Below are positions 1 to 10,786 of a stretch of 64,000 bases of DNA, piece by piece. The DNA is from Domibacillus mangrovi (lineage in GTDB: Bacteria; Bacillota; Bacilli; Bacillales; Domibacillaceae). Where the stretch lies: positions 372,001 to 436,000 of the forward strand of contig NZ_MRWQ01000001.1 in NCBI RefSeq assembly GCF_001906925.1, read 5' to 3'. The number at the start of each line of letters is the position of its first letter. Position 1 is the stretch's first letter. The notes beneath the pieces were generated by a model that was given only the letters and a program-made list of their open reading frames with translations, made no database searches and was not told the origin of the DNA. Position numbers and translations under genes: made by a program.

Positions 1-185
1 TGAACAATATCGGTTGTATCCCCGACACTTCTCGTAAATAGTTCTGTATGCTCAAATATTGGTGTCCGAATTTCCTTATAGTGATAACGGCGGCATACAT
101 CTTTTGCAATCGATTCAATATACTGCCATTTTTCCGATTGCCCTGGTAAAATATCTTGTGTGCCGCGTGGAACCTTCACTGACAT
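1..185 (-). CDS. hisS: Histidyl-tRNA synthetase, N-terminal part only
   Basis: Encodes the first ~61 residues of a class II histidyl-tRNA synthetase, which charges tRNA-His in the cytosol; the rest lies beyond the window start. The translated start [15 protein letters not shown] is the conserved N-terminus of HisS. I chose the ATG at 185 because the GAGGAGGA ribosome binding site (about 193-200) is 7 nt away from it; an in-frame ATG at 191 is too close. A T-box leader precedes it, and in Bacillus the gene is normally followed by aspS, which would be outside the window. Confidence 0.93.
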   Translation of the reverse strand, partial: MSVKVPRGTQDILPGQSEKWQYIESIAKDVCRRYHYKEIRTPIFEHTELFTRSVGDTTDIV

Positions 186-220
186 GTTCATTCCTCCTCA
201 TGTATGTATATAAGCACATA

Positions 221-522
221 AAAAAACTTCCATCCCTACAAATATTTGCAGGGACGGAAGTTTTCCGCGGTGCCACCCTCGTTAAAGCCGAAGCTTTCAC
301 TTTTTTGATAACGCAATACGCGGTTTTTCCTACTATTATTCAGAAAAACGCCTCAGAAGTGTCTTTTCATGAAGATGCACCGTAAATGCTCTCAGTCTTG
401 GCATTTTTCTCTGTCCGGTCAAGCTTTCATTACTTTTCTTCATCAATGGCTTTTATAATTAGATACATGATCATGACTTCCTGTCACAACGCCTTTATAA
501 CCTGCGACCTGCAAAGCCCAAT
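221..522 (-). promoter_or_regulatory. T-box leader of hisS (tRNA-responsive attenuator)
   Basis: The leader RNA of hisS carries the invariant T-box sequence GGGTGGCACCGCGG (minus strand, about 264-278), followed by a strong terminator hairpin (about 221-262) whose arms AACTTCCGTCCCTGC and GTAGGGATGGAAGTT end in a T-run just before the ribosome binding site. Uncharged tRNA would stabilise the antiterminator and let transcription reach hisS. The variable base of the tRNA-acceptor-binding bulge is C (UGGC), which pairs with a G discriminator base; this fits tRNA-Asp better than tRNA-His. I could not place the specifier codon with certainty. Confidence 0.9.
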
Positions 523-528
523 GAAAGA

Positions 529-557
529 ATTATAAAAAACTTTTGCCTATTTTTCAA
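529..557 (-). promoter_or_regulatory. SigA-type promoter of the hisS T-box leader
   Basis: On the minus strand a TTGAAA -35 box (552-557) and a perfect TATAAT -10 box (529-534) are separated by 17 bp, just upstream of the T-box leader and just downstream of dtd. It would give hisS its own transcript. Confidence 0.8.
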
Positions 558-564
558 GCACGAT

Positions 565-1008
565 TTACGCTTTGCTATCGAGAATGAGCGTGACAGGTCC
601 ATCGTTGACAAGCGATACATCCATCATAGCACCAAATACACCCGTTTCCACGTGTACACCTTTTTCCTGTATCATATTGTTAAACTGTTCATATAAAAGA
701 TTCGCTTGTTCACCGCCAGCTGCCGCCATAAAATTCGGACGGCGGCCCTTTTTGCAGTCACCATAAAGCGTAAATTGTGAAACAGATAAAATCGAACCGC
801 CACGGTCAAGCAGCGATTCATTCATTTTGCCGCTTTCATCTTCAAAAATACGCAAGTTGATGACTTTTTCTGCAAGCCAGGCAGCGTCTTTGTCTGTATC
901 GTCATGTGTAATACCAACAAGCAAAACAAGGCCCGATTCAATGCTCCCTGCTACTTCTCCATCTACTGCTACAGATGCTTGTTTACTTCGCTGTAAGACA
1001 ATTTTCAT
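565..1008 (-). CDS. dtd: D-aminoacyl-tRNA deacylase
   Basis: Removes D-amino acids (and misattached glycine) from tRNAs, a cytosolic proofreading step. The 147-residue protein beginning [13 protein letters not shown] has the usual Dtd length, the conserved SVSQFTLYG segment and the C-terminal NDGPVTL motif that supplies the substrate pocket. I place the start at 1008 rather than at upstream in-frame Met codons because AAGGTG lies 8 nt before it and this start follows the rel stop at 1026. It is the last gene of a rel-dtd pair, as in B. subtilis. Confidence 0.93.
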   Translation of the reverse strand: MKIVLQRSKQASVAVDGEVAGSIESGLVLLVGITHDDTDKDAAWLAEKVINLRIFEDESGKMNESLLDRGGSILSVSQFTLYGDCKKGRRPNFMAAAGGEQANLLYEQFNNMIQEKGVHVETGVFGAMMDVSLVNDGPVTLILDSKA

Positions 1009-1025
1009 TTGCATAACACCTTCTA

Positions 1026-3224
1026 TCAATTCATAATTCGACGGACTGCATAAATCTCTGGAATTTGCTTCACACGTTCAACCACTTTTTGCAAATGATT
1101 CACGTTGCGTATATAAATGGACATATCAATTTTCGCCATTTTATTGCGATCAGACCGTCCAGACACTGCGGAAATATTCGTTTTTGCTTCACTGACTGCC
1201 TGAAGTACTTCATTGAGTAGTCCCTGGCGGTCATAGCCAGAAATTTCGATATCCACCAAATACTCTTTCTGGTTTGCGGCACCCGATTCCCATTCAACTG
1301 AAATAAGCCGGTTTTCCGTATCTTCCTCTGCCTTGACGTTCGGACAATCTTTACGGTGAACAGAAACACCGCGACCTTTCGTAATATACCCAACAATTTC
1401 ATCACCGGGAACTGGATTACAGCAGCGAGATAAACGAATAAGTAAATTGTCGATCCCTTTCACTGTTACGCCAGCATTTTTCTTTTGAGCGGAGGGACTC
1501 GGCGGTGCTTTAATTTCTTTGACGACTTCTTGATTAGCCACTTCTAAATCGCGCCGCTTCCGCAATTTTTCTGTTAGTCGGTTTGCGACTTGTAAGGCAG
1601 TAACGCCATTGTAACCAACTGCCGCATACATATCTTCTTCATTTAAAAAGTTGAATTTTTCTGCGACACGTTTTAAATTTTGCTGCGTGATGACTTCTTT
1701 CACATCAAATTCCATGGCTTTAATTTCACGTTCCACCATTTCGCGGCCTTTTTCCACATTTTCTTCACGGTTTTGCTTTTTGAAAAACTGGCGGATTTTA
1801 TTTTTCGCCTGCGATGTCTGAGCCATTTTAATCCAATCTTTGCTTGGACCGTACGAATGTTTCGATGTGAGCACTTCCATAATATCGCCTGTTTTTAATT
1901 TATAATCAAGTGTAACCATTTTACCATTCGCTTTTGCACCGATCGTTTTATTGCCAATTTCCGAGTGAATTCGGTACGCAAAGTCAATGGGCACAGAACC
2001 CGCAGGTAGTTCCAACACATCGCCTTTCGGTGTAAAAACAAACACCATATCGGAAAATAAATCAATTTTCAATGATTCCATAAATTCTTCGGCATCCTGT
2101 GATTCGTTCTGGAAGTCAAGAATCTCCCTGAACCAGGTCATTTTCTTTTCAAACGATGAATGTTCATCTACTGTGCGGCCTTCTTTATACGCCCAATGTG
2201 CCGCTACCCCAAACTCAGCAATACGATGCATCTCTTTCGTGCGGATCTGTACTTCAAGCGGGTCCCCTTTTGGACCGATGATCGTCGTATGAAGCGACTG
2301 GTACATATTTGTTTTCGGCATCGCAATATAATCTTTAAACCTTCCAGGCATCGGTTTCCAACACGTATGAATAATGCCGAGTGCTGCATAGCAGTCTTTA
2401 ATGCTGTCTACAACGATCCGGACTGCGAGCAAATCATAAATTTCATTGAATTGCTTATGCTGAATTGCCATCTTCCGGTAAATACTATAAATATGTTTAG
2501 GTCGACCAGAAATTTCCGCTGTAATATCCATATTTTTAAGACCAGTCCGCATCTCATCAATAACATCGTCTAAATATTGCTCTCGTTCATCGCGCTTTCG
2601 CTTCATTAAATTCACAATCCGGTAATATTGCTGCGGATTTAAATAACGGAGTGCTATATCTTCAAGTTCCCATTTAATTTTCGACATTCCGAGACGATGA
2701 GCGAGCGGTGCAAAAATTTCCAATGTTTCATTGGAAATGCGGCGCTGTTTTTCCTGCGGCAAATGTTTCAATGTCCGCATATTATGAAGACGATCAGCGA
2801 GCTTAATTAAAATAACCCGGATATCTTGTGCCATAGCGATAAACATTTTCCGGTGATTTTCCGCCTGCTGCTCTTCTTTTGATTTGTATTTAATTTTTCC
2901 TAGCTTTGTTACACCGTCGACAAGCATCGCTACTTCCGGATTGAACACATCCGTCAAATCCTGCAGTGTAACTTCTGTATCTTCCACCACATCATGAAGA
3001 AAGCCTGAAGCCACCGTCGCCGGGTCCATTTCTAAATCAGCAAGAATACCGGCTACTTGAATCGGGTGAATTATATATGGCTCACCTGATTTGCGGAACT
3101 GATGCTTATGAGCCTCTTTTGCATATTCATATGCTTTACGGACAAATTCGACGTGTTCCGCGTTCAAATAGCTACGAGTCAAGTCAATGACCTGATCGGC
3201 GGTTAATATCTGGTCTTTCGCCAT
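1026..3224 (-). CDS. relA: Bifunctional (p)ppGpp synthetase/hydrolase Rel
   Basis: Makes and degrades the stringent-response alarmone (p)ppGpp. The 732-residue protein shows the full Rel layout: an HD hydrolase domain with HDVVEDTE near residue 77, a synthetase domain with [10 protein letters not shown], a TGS domain near 390-455, a Cys-containing region ([10 protein letters not shown]) and a C-terminal ACT domain. The RFKD form of the synthetase loop is the one linked to bifunctional Rel enzymes. AAGGTGA sits 9 nt upstream of the ATG. It precedes dtd by 17 bp and follows apt-recJ, with a terminator between apt and rel, so it probably has its own promoter. Confidence 0.96.
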   Translation of the reverse strand: MAKDQILTADQVIDLTRSYLNAEHVEFVRKAYEYAKEAHKHQFRKSGEPYIIHPIQVAGILADLEMDPATVASGFLHDVVEDTEVTLQDLTDVFNPEVAMLVDGVTKLGKIKYKSKEEQQAENHRKMFIAMAQDIRVILIKLADRLHNMRTLKHLPQEKQRRISNETLEIFAPLAHRLGMSKIKWELEDIALRYLNPQQYYRIVNLMKRKRDEREQYLDDVIDEMRTGLKNMDITAEISGRPKHIYSIYRKMAIQHKQFNEIYDLLAVRIVVDSIKDCYAALGIIHTCWKPMPGRFKDYIAMPKTNMYQSLHTTIIGPKGDPLEVQIRTKEMHRIAEFGVAAHWAYKEGRTVDEHSSFEKKMTWFREILDFQNESQDAEEFMESLKIDLFSDMVFVFTPKGDVLELPAGSVPIDFAYRIHSEIGNKTIGAKANGKMVTLDYKLKTGDIMEVLTSKHSYGPSKDWIKMAQTSQAKNKIRQFFKKQNREENVEKGREMVEREIKAMEFDVKEVITQQNLKRVAEKFNFLNEEDMYAAVGYNGVTALQVANRLTEKLRKRRDLEVANQEVVKEIKAPPSPSAQKKNAGVTVKGIDNLLIRLSRCCNPVPGDEIVGYITKGRGVSVHRKDCPNVKAEEDTENRLISVEWESGAANQKEYLVDIEISGYDRQGLLNEVLQAVSEAKTNISAVSGRSDRNKMAKIDMSIYIRNVNHLQKVVERVKQIPEIYAVRRIMN

Positions 3225-3277
3225 ATGCTTTGTTCACCTTCGCCCTTTCAGAAAAAACTAATTGTTCTTATTATCGA

Positions 3278-3318
3278 AAAAAAAGTGCAGGATGTAAAGC
3301 TATCCTGCACTTTTTTTA
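3278..3318 (-). terminator. Intrinsic terminator after apt
   Basis: Inverted repeat AGTGCAGGAT / ATCCTGCACT with an 8-nt loop and runs of T on either strand, placed just past the apt stop codon and before rel. Confidence 0.85.
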
Positions 3319-3341
3319 TGATTCGGGCTTATTTTGTCAAA

Positions 3342-3857
3342 TCACTCGTAAGTAAGGAGGGTTAAAATATCATATCCATCCAGATTCGCACGGCCATTCA
3401 AATAATTTAATTCAATTAAGAATGCAATGCCGGCTACGACGCCGCCTAGCTGCTCAACCAGTTTGATTGTTGCATCGATCGTACCGCCTGTTGCAAGTAA
3501 ATCATCCGTGATTAATACGCGCTGGCCAGGTTTCACCGCATCTTTATGAATCGTCAATACATCTTTTCCATACTCAAGGCCATATTCTACTTTGATCGTT
3601 TCACGGGGCAATTTGCCTTCTTTACGAACAGGAGCAAAACCAACACCAAGAGAGTATGCTACTGGACAGCCGACGATAAAACCACGCGCTTCCGGACCAA
3701 CTACGAGATCAATTTCTTTTTTACGCGCATACTCAACAATTTGATCCGTCGCATAACGGAACGCATCGCCATTGCCCATTAACGGTGTAATATCTTTAAA
3801 TTGCACGCCTGGCTTTGGCCAATCCGGCACGATGTTAATATAGTCTTGTAAATTCAT
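3342..3857 (-). CDS. apt: Adenine phosphoribosyltransferase
   Basis: Salvages adenine to AMP using PRPP in the cytosol. The 171-residue product starts [17 protein letters not shown] and carries the PRPP-binding motif [13 protein letters not shown] and the VGPEARGF segment typical of Apt. The ATG at 3857 overlaps the recJ stop codon (TAATG), with GGGAGG 9 nt upstream, so translation is probably coupled to recJ. In-frame upstream Met codons lie inside recJ and are not needed. Confidence 0.95.
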   Translation of the reverse strand: MNLQDYINIVPDWPKPGVQFKDITPLMGNGDAFRYATDQIVEYARKKEIDLVVGPEARGFIVGCPVAYSLGVGFAPVRKEGKLPRETIKVEYGLEYGKDVLTIHKDAVKPGQRVLITDDLLATGGTIDATIKLVEQLGGVVAGIAFLIELNYLNGRANLDGYDILTLLTYE

Positions 3858-6196
3858 TACGTTCGTTCCTCCCTGTATGAAGCAGGCTGTTTGATCCATT
3901 CATCGATCACGTCTTTCAGTTCACGATAAGACGAATATAGAAGCTTCTGTTCTAGCTTATATTGCGTCTGCTTACGGTTGTATGCAGGTGATTCGCCTAA
4001 ATCACGCTTTTCTGCCCCTTTTTGCACTTCAATCTTTCCTTCGTTTATTTTAATAAACCCAAGCTCTAAAAACACTTTTGACATGAAACGAATTGTATCA
4101 TACGACCAGCCTTGCTTTTTGGCAAATAAATCACCTTGATTTTTCACATCAAACGATTCTCGTTGATTCAAAAAGGCATAATATCGTTTGAAATGATCAC
4201 GCGTCGGTATTGTACTGAAAAAATGGCCTTCCCGGCTATTAAAATGCGCATAAATACGAGCCGGATTTTTACCTCTGAGAAGAGCTTGAATGATCGATTC
4301 GTCTTCCGGTAAATCAATGAATACAACATTCTTTTCATCAATTGATAAGGCAGCCGCTTCAGCGATTGTTGTCAACGTATAAATAGATGGATCTGCTGTT
4401 TTTATTTTTGTTGAAAATACAATGCCCATTCGGTTTTCCGGTACATCCGCATACCATTTTGATACCGGCTGTCCACCGCGCATATCAAACAATTGACAAT
4501 CATCCACACGCATATCACGAAGCATAAGCTGCGGACGGCGCATATTATTCCATTCGTTGATTGACAGCTCACCGATTACTGAAACGTCGGACGTTTTGGC
4601 AATTTGATCAGCATATTCACCCATGCCAAATCCGACACCGTCAATCGTCTGCCCCTCTCGTTCCAGTGCTACTTTTAAATGCGTCTGGTTCGCTCCGATT
4701 TTTTTCATCGTTGCCAGTTTCACATCTTTAATAAAAAAAAGTGGCCTCGAGTTATTCATACCGAATGGTGCTAATTTTTGCAGTTCTTCAATGCTCTGTA
4801 CGGATACATCAACTATATCCGCCTCCGCATCAACATTCACAATGGGTATAAAATCTTCTTCTGTTAATGTTTCTTTAGCCATTTTCACCATTCTACTGCG
4901 CAATTCATCCACATCATCAATCGATAATGTCATCCCTGCAGCCATTGGATGGCCGCCAAAATGAGGTAAAATATCACGACAAGCAGATAAGCTTTGAAAT
5001 AAATCAAACCCTTTAATACTTCGGGCCGAACCTTTCGCGATGCCTTTTTCACGATCAAAGCCAAGCACGATTGCCGGGCGATAAAACGTGTCCGTCAATC
5101 GTGAAGCGACAATGCCGACGACACCTGGATTCCAGCCTTCTTTGCCAACAATAATAACTGGAAATTGATCAGGTGGATAATCACGGTTCACGATGTCAAT
5201 CGCTTCTTTCGCCATTTCGTTGACAATGGACTGCCGTTCTTTATTCATTGCATCAATTTCTTCTGCAAGCATGAGCGCTTCTTCCATATCTTCGGTCATC
5301 ATTAAATCAGCGGCAGGTCCAGCATCATCTAGACGCCCAGCTGCATTAATCCGTGGCCCGATCATAAAACCGACTGTTTCTTCGTTAATCGAAGACTGTT
5401 CTGTCCCCATTTGCTTGCACATGGCAATGATGCCCGGACGATCGGATTGGCGAAGAGCTGCTAGCCCTTTTTTCGCCAGCAATCTGTTCTCCCCATTCAA
5501 TGGCACAAGGTCTGCAATCGTACCGATAGCTGCAAGATCCAGTAATTGCTCCGGCACTTGTCCATACAGTGCATGGGCCACTTTGAATGCAACACCCACA
5601 CCTGCTAAATAACCAAATGGGTACGATCCATCAGGATGTTTCGGATGAATAATTGCAAGTGCTTCAGGTAATTTGGGACCTGGTTCATGGTGATCGGTAA
5701 TGATTAAATCAATGCCAATTTCTTTGGCTACTTGCGCCTCATGAACAGCTGAAATACCTGTATCAACTGTTATAATTAAACCGAATCCACTTTCTTTCGC
5801 ATTGCGGAAAGCCTGTTCATTCGGTCCATACCCTTCTGTAAATCGGTTTGGTATGTAATAATCTGCCTGAATGCCATAATCGCGAAGAGCTGTCATTAAG
5901 ACAGCCGTACTGCTTACACCATCGGCATCATAATCACCAAAAACAAGAACAGGCTCATTGTGTTCTTTCGCCTGCTTCATTCGTCCAATTGCTTTGTCCA
6001 TATCTTTTAATAAATATGGATCGTGAAATGAAACTCCTTCTTCATATAAAAATGCACGTGCCTCTGAAACATTATCAATGCCGCGGCTTAAAAGCAATGA
6101 AGCCGCAAGTGGGCTCATCTCGATTTCCGTAGCGAATTTTTCATTTTTTTGCCGATCCATATCACGAACGATCCAGCGCATTTTCGATTTCAACAT
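3857..6196 (-). CDS. recJ: Single-strand DNA exonuclease RecJ
   Basis: A 5'-3' single-strand exonuclease acting in recombination and repair. The 779-residue protein has the DHH phosphoesterase motifs DYDADGVSS and TDHHEPG near the N-terminus and a [12 protein letters not shown]1 motif in the middle, followed by the C-terminal extension usual in Firmicute RecJ. The ATG at 6196 follows GGGGTG by 6 nt; an in-frame GTG at 6205 overlaps that site. It is operonic with apt, by a 1-nt overlap. Confidence 0.94.
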   Translation of the reverse strand: MLKSKMRWIVRDMDRQKNEKFATEIEMSPLAASLLLSRGIDNVSEARAFLYEEGVSFHDPYLLKDMDKAIGRMKQAKEHNEPVLVFGDYDADGVSSTAVLMTALRDYGIQADYYIPNRFTEGYGPNEQAFRNAKESGFGLIITVDTGISAVHEAQVAKEIGIDLIITDHHEPGPKLPEALAIIHPKHPDGSYPFGYLAGVGVAFKVAHALYGQVPEQLLDLAAIGTIADLVPLNGENRLLAKKGLAALRQSDRPGIIAMCKQMGTEQSSINEETVGFMIGPRINAAGRLDDAGPAADLMMTEDMEEALMLAEEIDAMNKERQSIVNEMAKEAIDIVNRDYPPDQFPVIIVGKEGWNPGVVGIVASRLTDTFYRPAIVLGFDREKGIAKGSARSIKGFDLFQSLSACRDILPHFGGHPMAAGMTLSIDDVDELRSRMVKMAKETLTEEDFIPIVNVDAEADIVDVSVQSIEELQKLAPFGMNNSRPLFFIKDVKLATMKKIGANQTHLKVALEREGQTIDGVGFGMGEYADQIAKTSDVSVIGELSINEWNNMRRPQLMLRDMRVDDCQLFDMRGGQPVSKWYADVPENRMGIVFSTKIKTADPSIYTLTTIAEAAALSIDEKNVVFIDLPEDESIIQALLRGKNPARIYAHFNSREGHFFSTIPTRDHFKRYYAFLNQRESFDVKNQGDLFAKKQGWSYDTIRFMSKVFLELGFIKINEGKIEVQKGAEKRDLGESPAYNRKQTQYKLEQKLLYSSYRELKDVIDEWIKQPASYREERT

Positions 6197-6254
6197 AAAT
6201 TTCACCCCATAACCCTCTCATTATACGGCGCACTTTCCCAATTGACAACAACGA

Positions 6255-6303
6255 GAAAAAACCGGTGTCAAAACAGGGTTTTATTCGTCTTGACACCGGT
6301 TTA
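6255..6303 (-). terminator. Intrinsic terminator upstream of recJ
   Basis: Inverted repeat AAACCGGTGTCAA / TTGACACCGGTTT (arms about 6258-6272 and 6290-6302) followed on the minus strand by TTTTTTC. It lies after the secDF terminator and before recJ, right behind a 41-codon reading frame, so it would end a short transcript from between the two genes. Confidence 0.75.
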
Positions 6304-6429
6304 TTATTCACCACCCCAGATTAACCGAGTTGAATTTGCTTTAGGAAAATCCATTTTACCGTACTCTAGCCTCAAGTCATGCATGTCTTTTTTCATTGTC
6401 CATCCGGATAATCGATTCAAATGAACCAT
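6304..6429 (-). CDS. Possible 41-residue small protein of unknown function
   Basis: A reading frame of 41 residues (begins MVHLNRLSGW, ends STRLIWGGE) sits between two intrinsic terminators, secDF's at 6441-6475 and another at 6255-6303. A shorter version could start at the internal MKKDMHD. I see no convincing ribosome binding site for the first ATG (TTGAACAA precedes it) and only a weak GGAT before the internal one. I do not recognise it. The only positive signs are the terminator placed directly behind its stop codon and the lack of any other content here. Confidence 0.3.
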   Translation of the reverse strand: MVHLNRLSGWTMKKDMHDLRLEYGKMDFPKANSTRLIWGGE

Positions 6430-6440
6430 TTGTTCAAATA

Positions 6441-6475
6441 AAAAAAGCGAGGGCCGTTAATCCCCCTCGCTTTTT
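6441..6475 (-). terminator. Intrinsic terminator of secDF
   Basis: Stem AGCGAGGG / CCCTCGCT with flanking A and T runs directly after the secDF stop codon (6478). Confidence 0.88.
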
Positions 6476-6477
6476 GC

Positions 6478-8742
6478 TTATACTTGAAGCTCATCTTTAT
6501 TCATATTTTTTTCTTTATACGTAATGAGCTTTCCTTTCTTCTTCAATTCTTTCTTTTTCCAAATGAGCCAGCATTGAGCAGCAATAAAAATAGATGAATA
6601 CGCACCACCGATTAAACCGATAAGCAGCGCAATCGAGAAGTTCAAAATAGACGGGCTGCCGAAAATAATCAGTGCGATAACCGCAATGACAACCGTTAAG
6701 ACTGTGTTGATAGAACGTGCCAACGTTTGACGCAAACTCTTATTGATAATTTCATCCAGTTCTTCTGGCGCTTTAATGACTCGTTTTTTCGCTAAGTTTT
6801 CCCGTATCCGGTCAAATGTCACGATCGTATCATTAATCGAGTATCCGACAATCGTCAAGACCGCCGCAATAAATGTAATATCGACTTCCAGACGCGTTAT
6901 GCTAAAGAAAGCAATGATGAAAAACACATCATGCAAGAGCGCAAGGATCGCGGCTACACCCATGTAGATTTCGAAGCGTAAAGCCACATATAAAATAATC
7001 CCAACTGCTGCAATTGCAAGTGCCATCATAGCGTTTTTCGCCAGTTCTTTTCCGACAATAGGTGAAACGGTACTTACATTTGGATCAGCACCAAACGTCT
7101 CACCGAGAGCGGTTTTCACTATCGCGATATCATCTTGCGACAACGTTTCTTTAAATCGAGCGGAAGCAATAGTGTCATCTTCGCCGCCAATCGTAATTTT
7201 TTCTGCTACAAAACCGAGCTTATCGAGTTCCGCTTCGACCACCTGTTCAGTCAGCGGCTTATTTGAAAGCAATTCCATGCGTGAACCGCTTGAGAAATCA
7301 ATGCCAAGATTTAAGCGAAAAACACCGAGTACAATCATTCCAGCTACAATCGCCACTGCAGACAATACAAACAGTTTTCGATGATGTCGAACAAAATCGA
7401 TCTTGTCAAATTTTGTCGTCAAATCGAGCGCATCGTACCCTTTACTGATCGGGTGAATATCGGATTTCTTCACTCCAAACAATCCCGGTTTATCTTTCAG
7501 CCAATTGCTGTTCACAAGGAGGTCCAAAAGTAAACGCGATCCCCATACGGCAGTAATAAAACTCATTAAAATACTAATAATAAGGACTGTTGCAAACCCT
7601 TTAACCGAGCTTGTCCCGAAATAAAAGAGTACGCCGCCGGCAAGGAGTGTTGTCACGTTCGCATCGAGAATCGTTAAAAATGCATTTTGGCTGCCTGTAT
7701 GGAAGGCAGCTTTCACCGAACGGCCAATTTTTAATTCTTCTCGAATCCGCTCATACGTGATAATATTCGCATCGACAGCCATCCCGACACCGAGAATAAG
7801 TGCGGCAATACCAGGTAATGTTAACACACCATTCATTAAATCGAAGATAAGCAGAACAAGGTAAATATAGACGGATAATGTCACAATAGCGACGGCACCA
7901 GGTACGCGATAATACAACAGCATAAATAAGAAAATGATCGCTATCCCAACAATACCGGCAAAGACCGTTTGATCAAGCGCCTGTTCACCGAACTGAGCAC
8001 CAACAGATGTCGAATAAATTTCATTCAGTTTTACTGGAAGGGCACCCGCATTCAATAAATCAGCAAGAGATTGGGCTTCTTCAACTGTGTAACTTCCTTC
8101 GATCGTAACTTGGTCAGAACTCAATACTTCATTCACATTAGGATTGGATAAAAATTTCGGATTTTCTTTTTGGATCTCCGATGCGTAAGAGTCGACTCCC
8201 TCTTCAAAATCAAGCCAAATTACGAGCTGATTATTTGGAGCCTTCGCTAATATTTCTTCTGTTACCTTTTTGAACTTGTTGCTATCTTTTAACTTTAGTA
8301 CAATGTTAGGCTGGCCCGTTTGAGTAAAAGATTGATCAGCCCCTCCTTCTACTAAATCACTTCCATCCAGCATCAATTTATCATTCACATCACGAAATGA
8401 AAGATTCGCCTGTGTAGAAAGAATACTGCGGGCCTCTTCCTGATCTTCCACACCCGCGAGCTGAACACGAATTCGGTTTCCATTTTCCACTTGAATGCTC
8501 GGTTCACTTACGCCGAGCACATTGATTCGCTGATCAAGCGCTTTTGATGTGTCAGAAACAACACTCTCGGTTATTTTCTGTCCCTCTTTCGCAGGCTGCA
8601 CTTCATACAACACTTCAAATCCGCCCTGCAAATCAAGACCGAGTTTAATATTTTTGACAATATCTTTTGCTGTTCCACTCATCGTACCAAATAGGACAAG
8701 TACAACAAGAAAAAAGGCAATGATCCGGCTTCGCTTTACCAT
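6478..8742 (-). CDS. secDF: Fused protein-export membrane subunit SecDF
   Basis: A 754-residue RND-type membrane protein that uses the proton gradient to help the SecYEG translocase release exported proteins. The SecD half has the LGLDLQGGFEVLYEV segment after the first helix, a large extracytoplasmic region and a block of helices with GVGMAVDANI. The SecF half begins near residue 430 and has NLGIDFSSGSRMEL and VGYSINDTIVTFDRIREN. SecD-SecF fusion is the norm in Bacillus. The preferred ATG at 8742 (MVKRSRII) lies 11 nt after AAGGAG; an in-frame GTG at 8754 would abut that site. It ends in its own terminator. Confidence 0.95.
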   Translation of the reverse strand: MVKRSRIIAFFLVVLVLFGTMSGTAKDIVKNIKLGLDLQGGFEVLYEVQPAKEGQKITESVVSDTSKALDQRINVLGVSEPSIQVENGNRIRVQLAGVEDQEEARSILSTQANLSFRDVNDKLMLDGSDLVEGGADQSFTQTGQPNIVLKLKDSNKFKKVTEEILAKAPNNQLVIWLDFEEGVDSYASEIQKENPKFLSNPNVNEVLSSDQVTIEGSYTVEEAQSLADLLNAGALPVKLNEIYSTSVGAQFGEQALDQTVFAGIVGIAIIFLFMLLYYRVPGAVAIVTLSVYIYLVLLIFDLMNGVLTLPGIAALILGVGMAVDANIITYERIREELKIGRSVKAAFHTGSQNAFLTILDANVTTLLAGGVLFYFGTSSVKGFATVLIISILMSFITAVWGSRLLLDLLVNSNWLKDKPGLFGVKKSDIHPISKGYDALDLTTKFDKIDFVRHHRKLFVLSAVAIVAGMIVLGVFRLNLGIDFSSGSRMELLSNKPLTEQVVEAELDKLGFVAEKITIGGEDDTIASARFKETLSQDDIAIVKTALGETFGADPNVSTVSPIVGKELAKNAMMALAIAAVGIILYVALRFEIYMGVAAILALLHDVFFIIAFFSITRLEVDITFIAAVLTIVGYSINDTIVTFDRIRENLAKKRVIKAPEELDEIINKSLRQTLARSINTVLTVVIAVIALIIFGSPSILNFSIALLIGLIGGAYSSIFIAAQCWLIWKKKELKKKGKLITYKEKNMNKDELQV

Positions 8743-8857
8743 TTCAATCTTCACTCCTTAACAGACTTAAAAACCAGTTAATTAAAAAAATTCCGGTAAC
8801 GAACACCAGAATTCATCAGCACAATTCATTATGAATGAGAAAAAAGAGACTGTCAAT

Positions 8858-9172
8858 TTACACACTATTTTTACGCGGTTCAAATAGTTTCGTCATTTCT
8901 TCATCTGAAAGCGGTGTACCCCATTCTGGTGATTTATAAGCGCTTACTTGTGTGAAACTCATATAATCACCCGGCTTCACGGATAATATATCCGAAACTA
9001 GTTTAGAAACTGCCGGTTTTTCCTGTACAATTTCCCATTTCTTTTTCGTTAAATAATGCCAAAGCGTTTGAATACTGACTGTATGATAATCAAATAGCTT
9101 AAATTCTTCCACTTTACTAACCAATGCAGGTAAAAGGTTTCGGTAATATGTGTCATACGGATGTTTGTCCAT
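8858..9172 (-). CDS. comN: Post-transcriptional regulator ComN family
   Basis: A 104-residue soluble protein resembling ComN (YrzD) of B. subtilis, described as a post-transcriptional regulator affecting the comE competence mRNA. Features seen are DKHPYDTYYRNLLPAL at the N-terminus and VKPGDYMSFTQVSAYKSPEW in the second half. AGGGGGG lies 8 nt upstream of the ATG at 9172. Its place between secDF and spoVB matches B. subtilis. It is divergent from spoVB, with about 100 bp between the two starts. Confidence 0.82.
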   Translation of the reverse strand: MDKHPYDTYYRNLLPALVSKVEEFKLFDYHTVSIQTLWHYLTKKKWEIVQEKPAVSKLVSDILSVKPGDYMSFTQVSAYKSPEWGTPLSDEEMTKLFEPRKNSV

Positions 9173-9270
9173 CAATCATGCCCCCCTGTCATGCTCGTCC
9201 CTCTTTGTACATATATCTCATTATACAATATTTTCTTTACAATTACTTTCCAAGAAAAGGCGGTGGCACA

Positions 9271-10785
9271 TTGTCATCATTTATAAAAGGAACGATGTGG
9301 CTGGCAGGGGCCATTTTCCTCGTAAAAATACTCGGTTTCGTAAACAGAATGATCATTGCCCGTTTAATTGGCGAAGAAGGGATCGGCCTGTATATGGCCG
9401 TATTTCCCGCATTTATTTTAACCGTCACAGCTGTCCAATTTGGATTGCCTATTGCTGTCACAAGAAGTGTTGCAGCTGCTGAAAATGATCAGCAGCGAAA
9501 ACACATTTTAATGAGTTCTCTTTTTTTCACCTTATCGCTTGCATGCATTTTCACACCGCTTCTTTGCTTGCTTGCACCACATCTTGCTGAAACGCTTTTT
9601 CATGACAAACGTGCTGTTTTTCCTCTTTATGCGATTGCACCATCTATTCCGATTATAGCCATTTCATCGATTTTACGTGGTTATTTTCAGGGCATGATGA
9701 ATATGAAGCCTGCTGCACTATCACAACTAATCGAGCAGGTCGTGCGGATTGCGCTTATTATTGTCTCCGGACGCATGCTTCTGCCATACGGGATTGAATA
9801 TGCGGCCGCCGGAGCGATGGCTGCTGCTTCTGCCGGTGAACTCGCTTCACTTCTTTATTTGCTTGGGGCGTTTCGTCCAGATTGGCAGAAGCTGCGGAAA
9901 TGGCCTGGGAAAAGAACAAATCGTCGGTTGACTAATGAATTAGCTGAAACCGCTCTGCCGGCAGTTGGCAGTCGACTGATCGGATCAGGTGCCTGGTTTT
10001 TGGAGCCGATCGTTGTCGTCAAAAGTCTAGCCATTGCCGGACTGACTGCAGGCGCAGCCATGAAAGAATATGGTGTGTTAACGGGCTACGCACTCCCACT
10101 TATGTTTTTGCCGTCTTTTTTAACACTTGCACTATCTTCTTCACTCGTTCCAGACATTAGTGAATCATTCAGTAAAAAAAAGTACAGCGCGATTGCCTGG
10201 CGTATTAATGAATCCATCCGGTTTTGTTTTTTTTCAGGCGGCTTTGCGGTGATTGTTCTATTTTTATTTTCAAAACCGCTCATGTCCATTATGTATCATA
10301 CTGAAAAAGGAGCCGATTTAATTCAACTTATGGCGCCATTTTTCCTTTTATATTACTGCCAAGGACCTCTGCAAGCTGTCCTGCAAGCATTAAATTTGTC
10401 CCGTGCTGCGATGATGAACAGCTTGTTCGGTAATGCTGTAAAACTATGCGTCATCTTTTTATTCGCTAAGGAGCCCCAGTTCGGCATTACCGGTGCCGCC
10501 ATCGGAATTGCATCAAGTATTGTGCTCGTCACACTTCTTCATACAGCATCCATGCTAAAAGCTGTTCCGATGAAATTGCAATACGGTCTTTATATAAAAA
10601 TGATGCTCCTTGTTGTCTTTACATATTTGGCAATGGACGCAGTTACGCCATTTTTATATAAACCACCCGTTCCCCACCTTTTAAGCGGCATTCTCTCTTG
10701 TTTCATTATGTATGTATTGGGCGCGGCTGCTCTTGGTATTTTCAAGAAAAAAGATATTTCCACACTGCTGTTCTGGCGTTCGTAA
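9271..10785 (+). CDS. spoVB: Stage V sporulation protein B, lipid flippase-like membrane protein
   Basis: A polytopic membrane protein of the MOP/MATE superfamily (polysaccharide exporter branch) needed for spore cortex synthesis, probably moving a lipid-linked precursor. The 504-residue product contains KILGFVNRMIIARLIGEEG and about 14 hydrophobic segments. I chose the TTG at 9271 because G-rich AAAGGCGGTGG lies just upstream and the protein then matches SpoVB length; the longer open frame upstream overlaps comN on the other strand. An ATG at 9295 is an alternative. It is one of few plus-strand genes and converges on yajC. Confidence 0.9.
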   Translation: MSSFIKGTMWLAGAIFLVKILGFVNRMIIARLIGEEGIGLYMAVFPAFILTVTAVQFGLPIAVTRSVAAAENDQQRKHILMSSLFFTLSLACIFTPLLCLLAPHLAETLFHDKRAVFPLYAIAPSIPIIAISSILRGYFQGMMNMKPAALSQLIEQVVRIALIIVSGRMLLPYGIEYAAAGAMAAASAGELASLLYLLGAFRPDWQKLRKWPGKRTNRRLTNELAETALPAVGSRLIGSGAWFLEPIVVVKSLAIAGLTAGAAMKEYGVLTGYALPLMFLPSFLTLALSSSLVPDISESFSKKKYSAIAWRINESIRFCFFSGGFAVIVLFLFSKPLMSIMYHTEKGADLIQLMAPFFLLYYCQGPLQAVLQALNLSRAAMMNSLFGNAVKLCVIFLFAKEPQFGITGAAIGIASSIVLVTLLHTASMLKAVPMKLQYGLYIKMMLLVVFTYLAMDAVTPFLYKPPVPHLLSGILSCFIMYVLGAAALGIFKKKDISTLLFWRS

Positions 10786-10786
10786 C

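Noticed and set aside
59-385. A 108-codon plus-strand open frame over the hisS start and T-box leader
   Set aside because: It is antisense to hisS and to the T-box, has no ribosome binding site and its peptide has no recognisable features.
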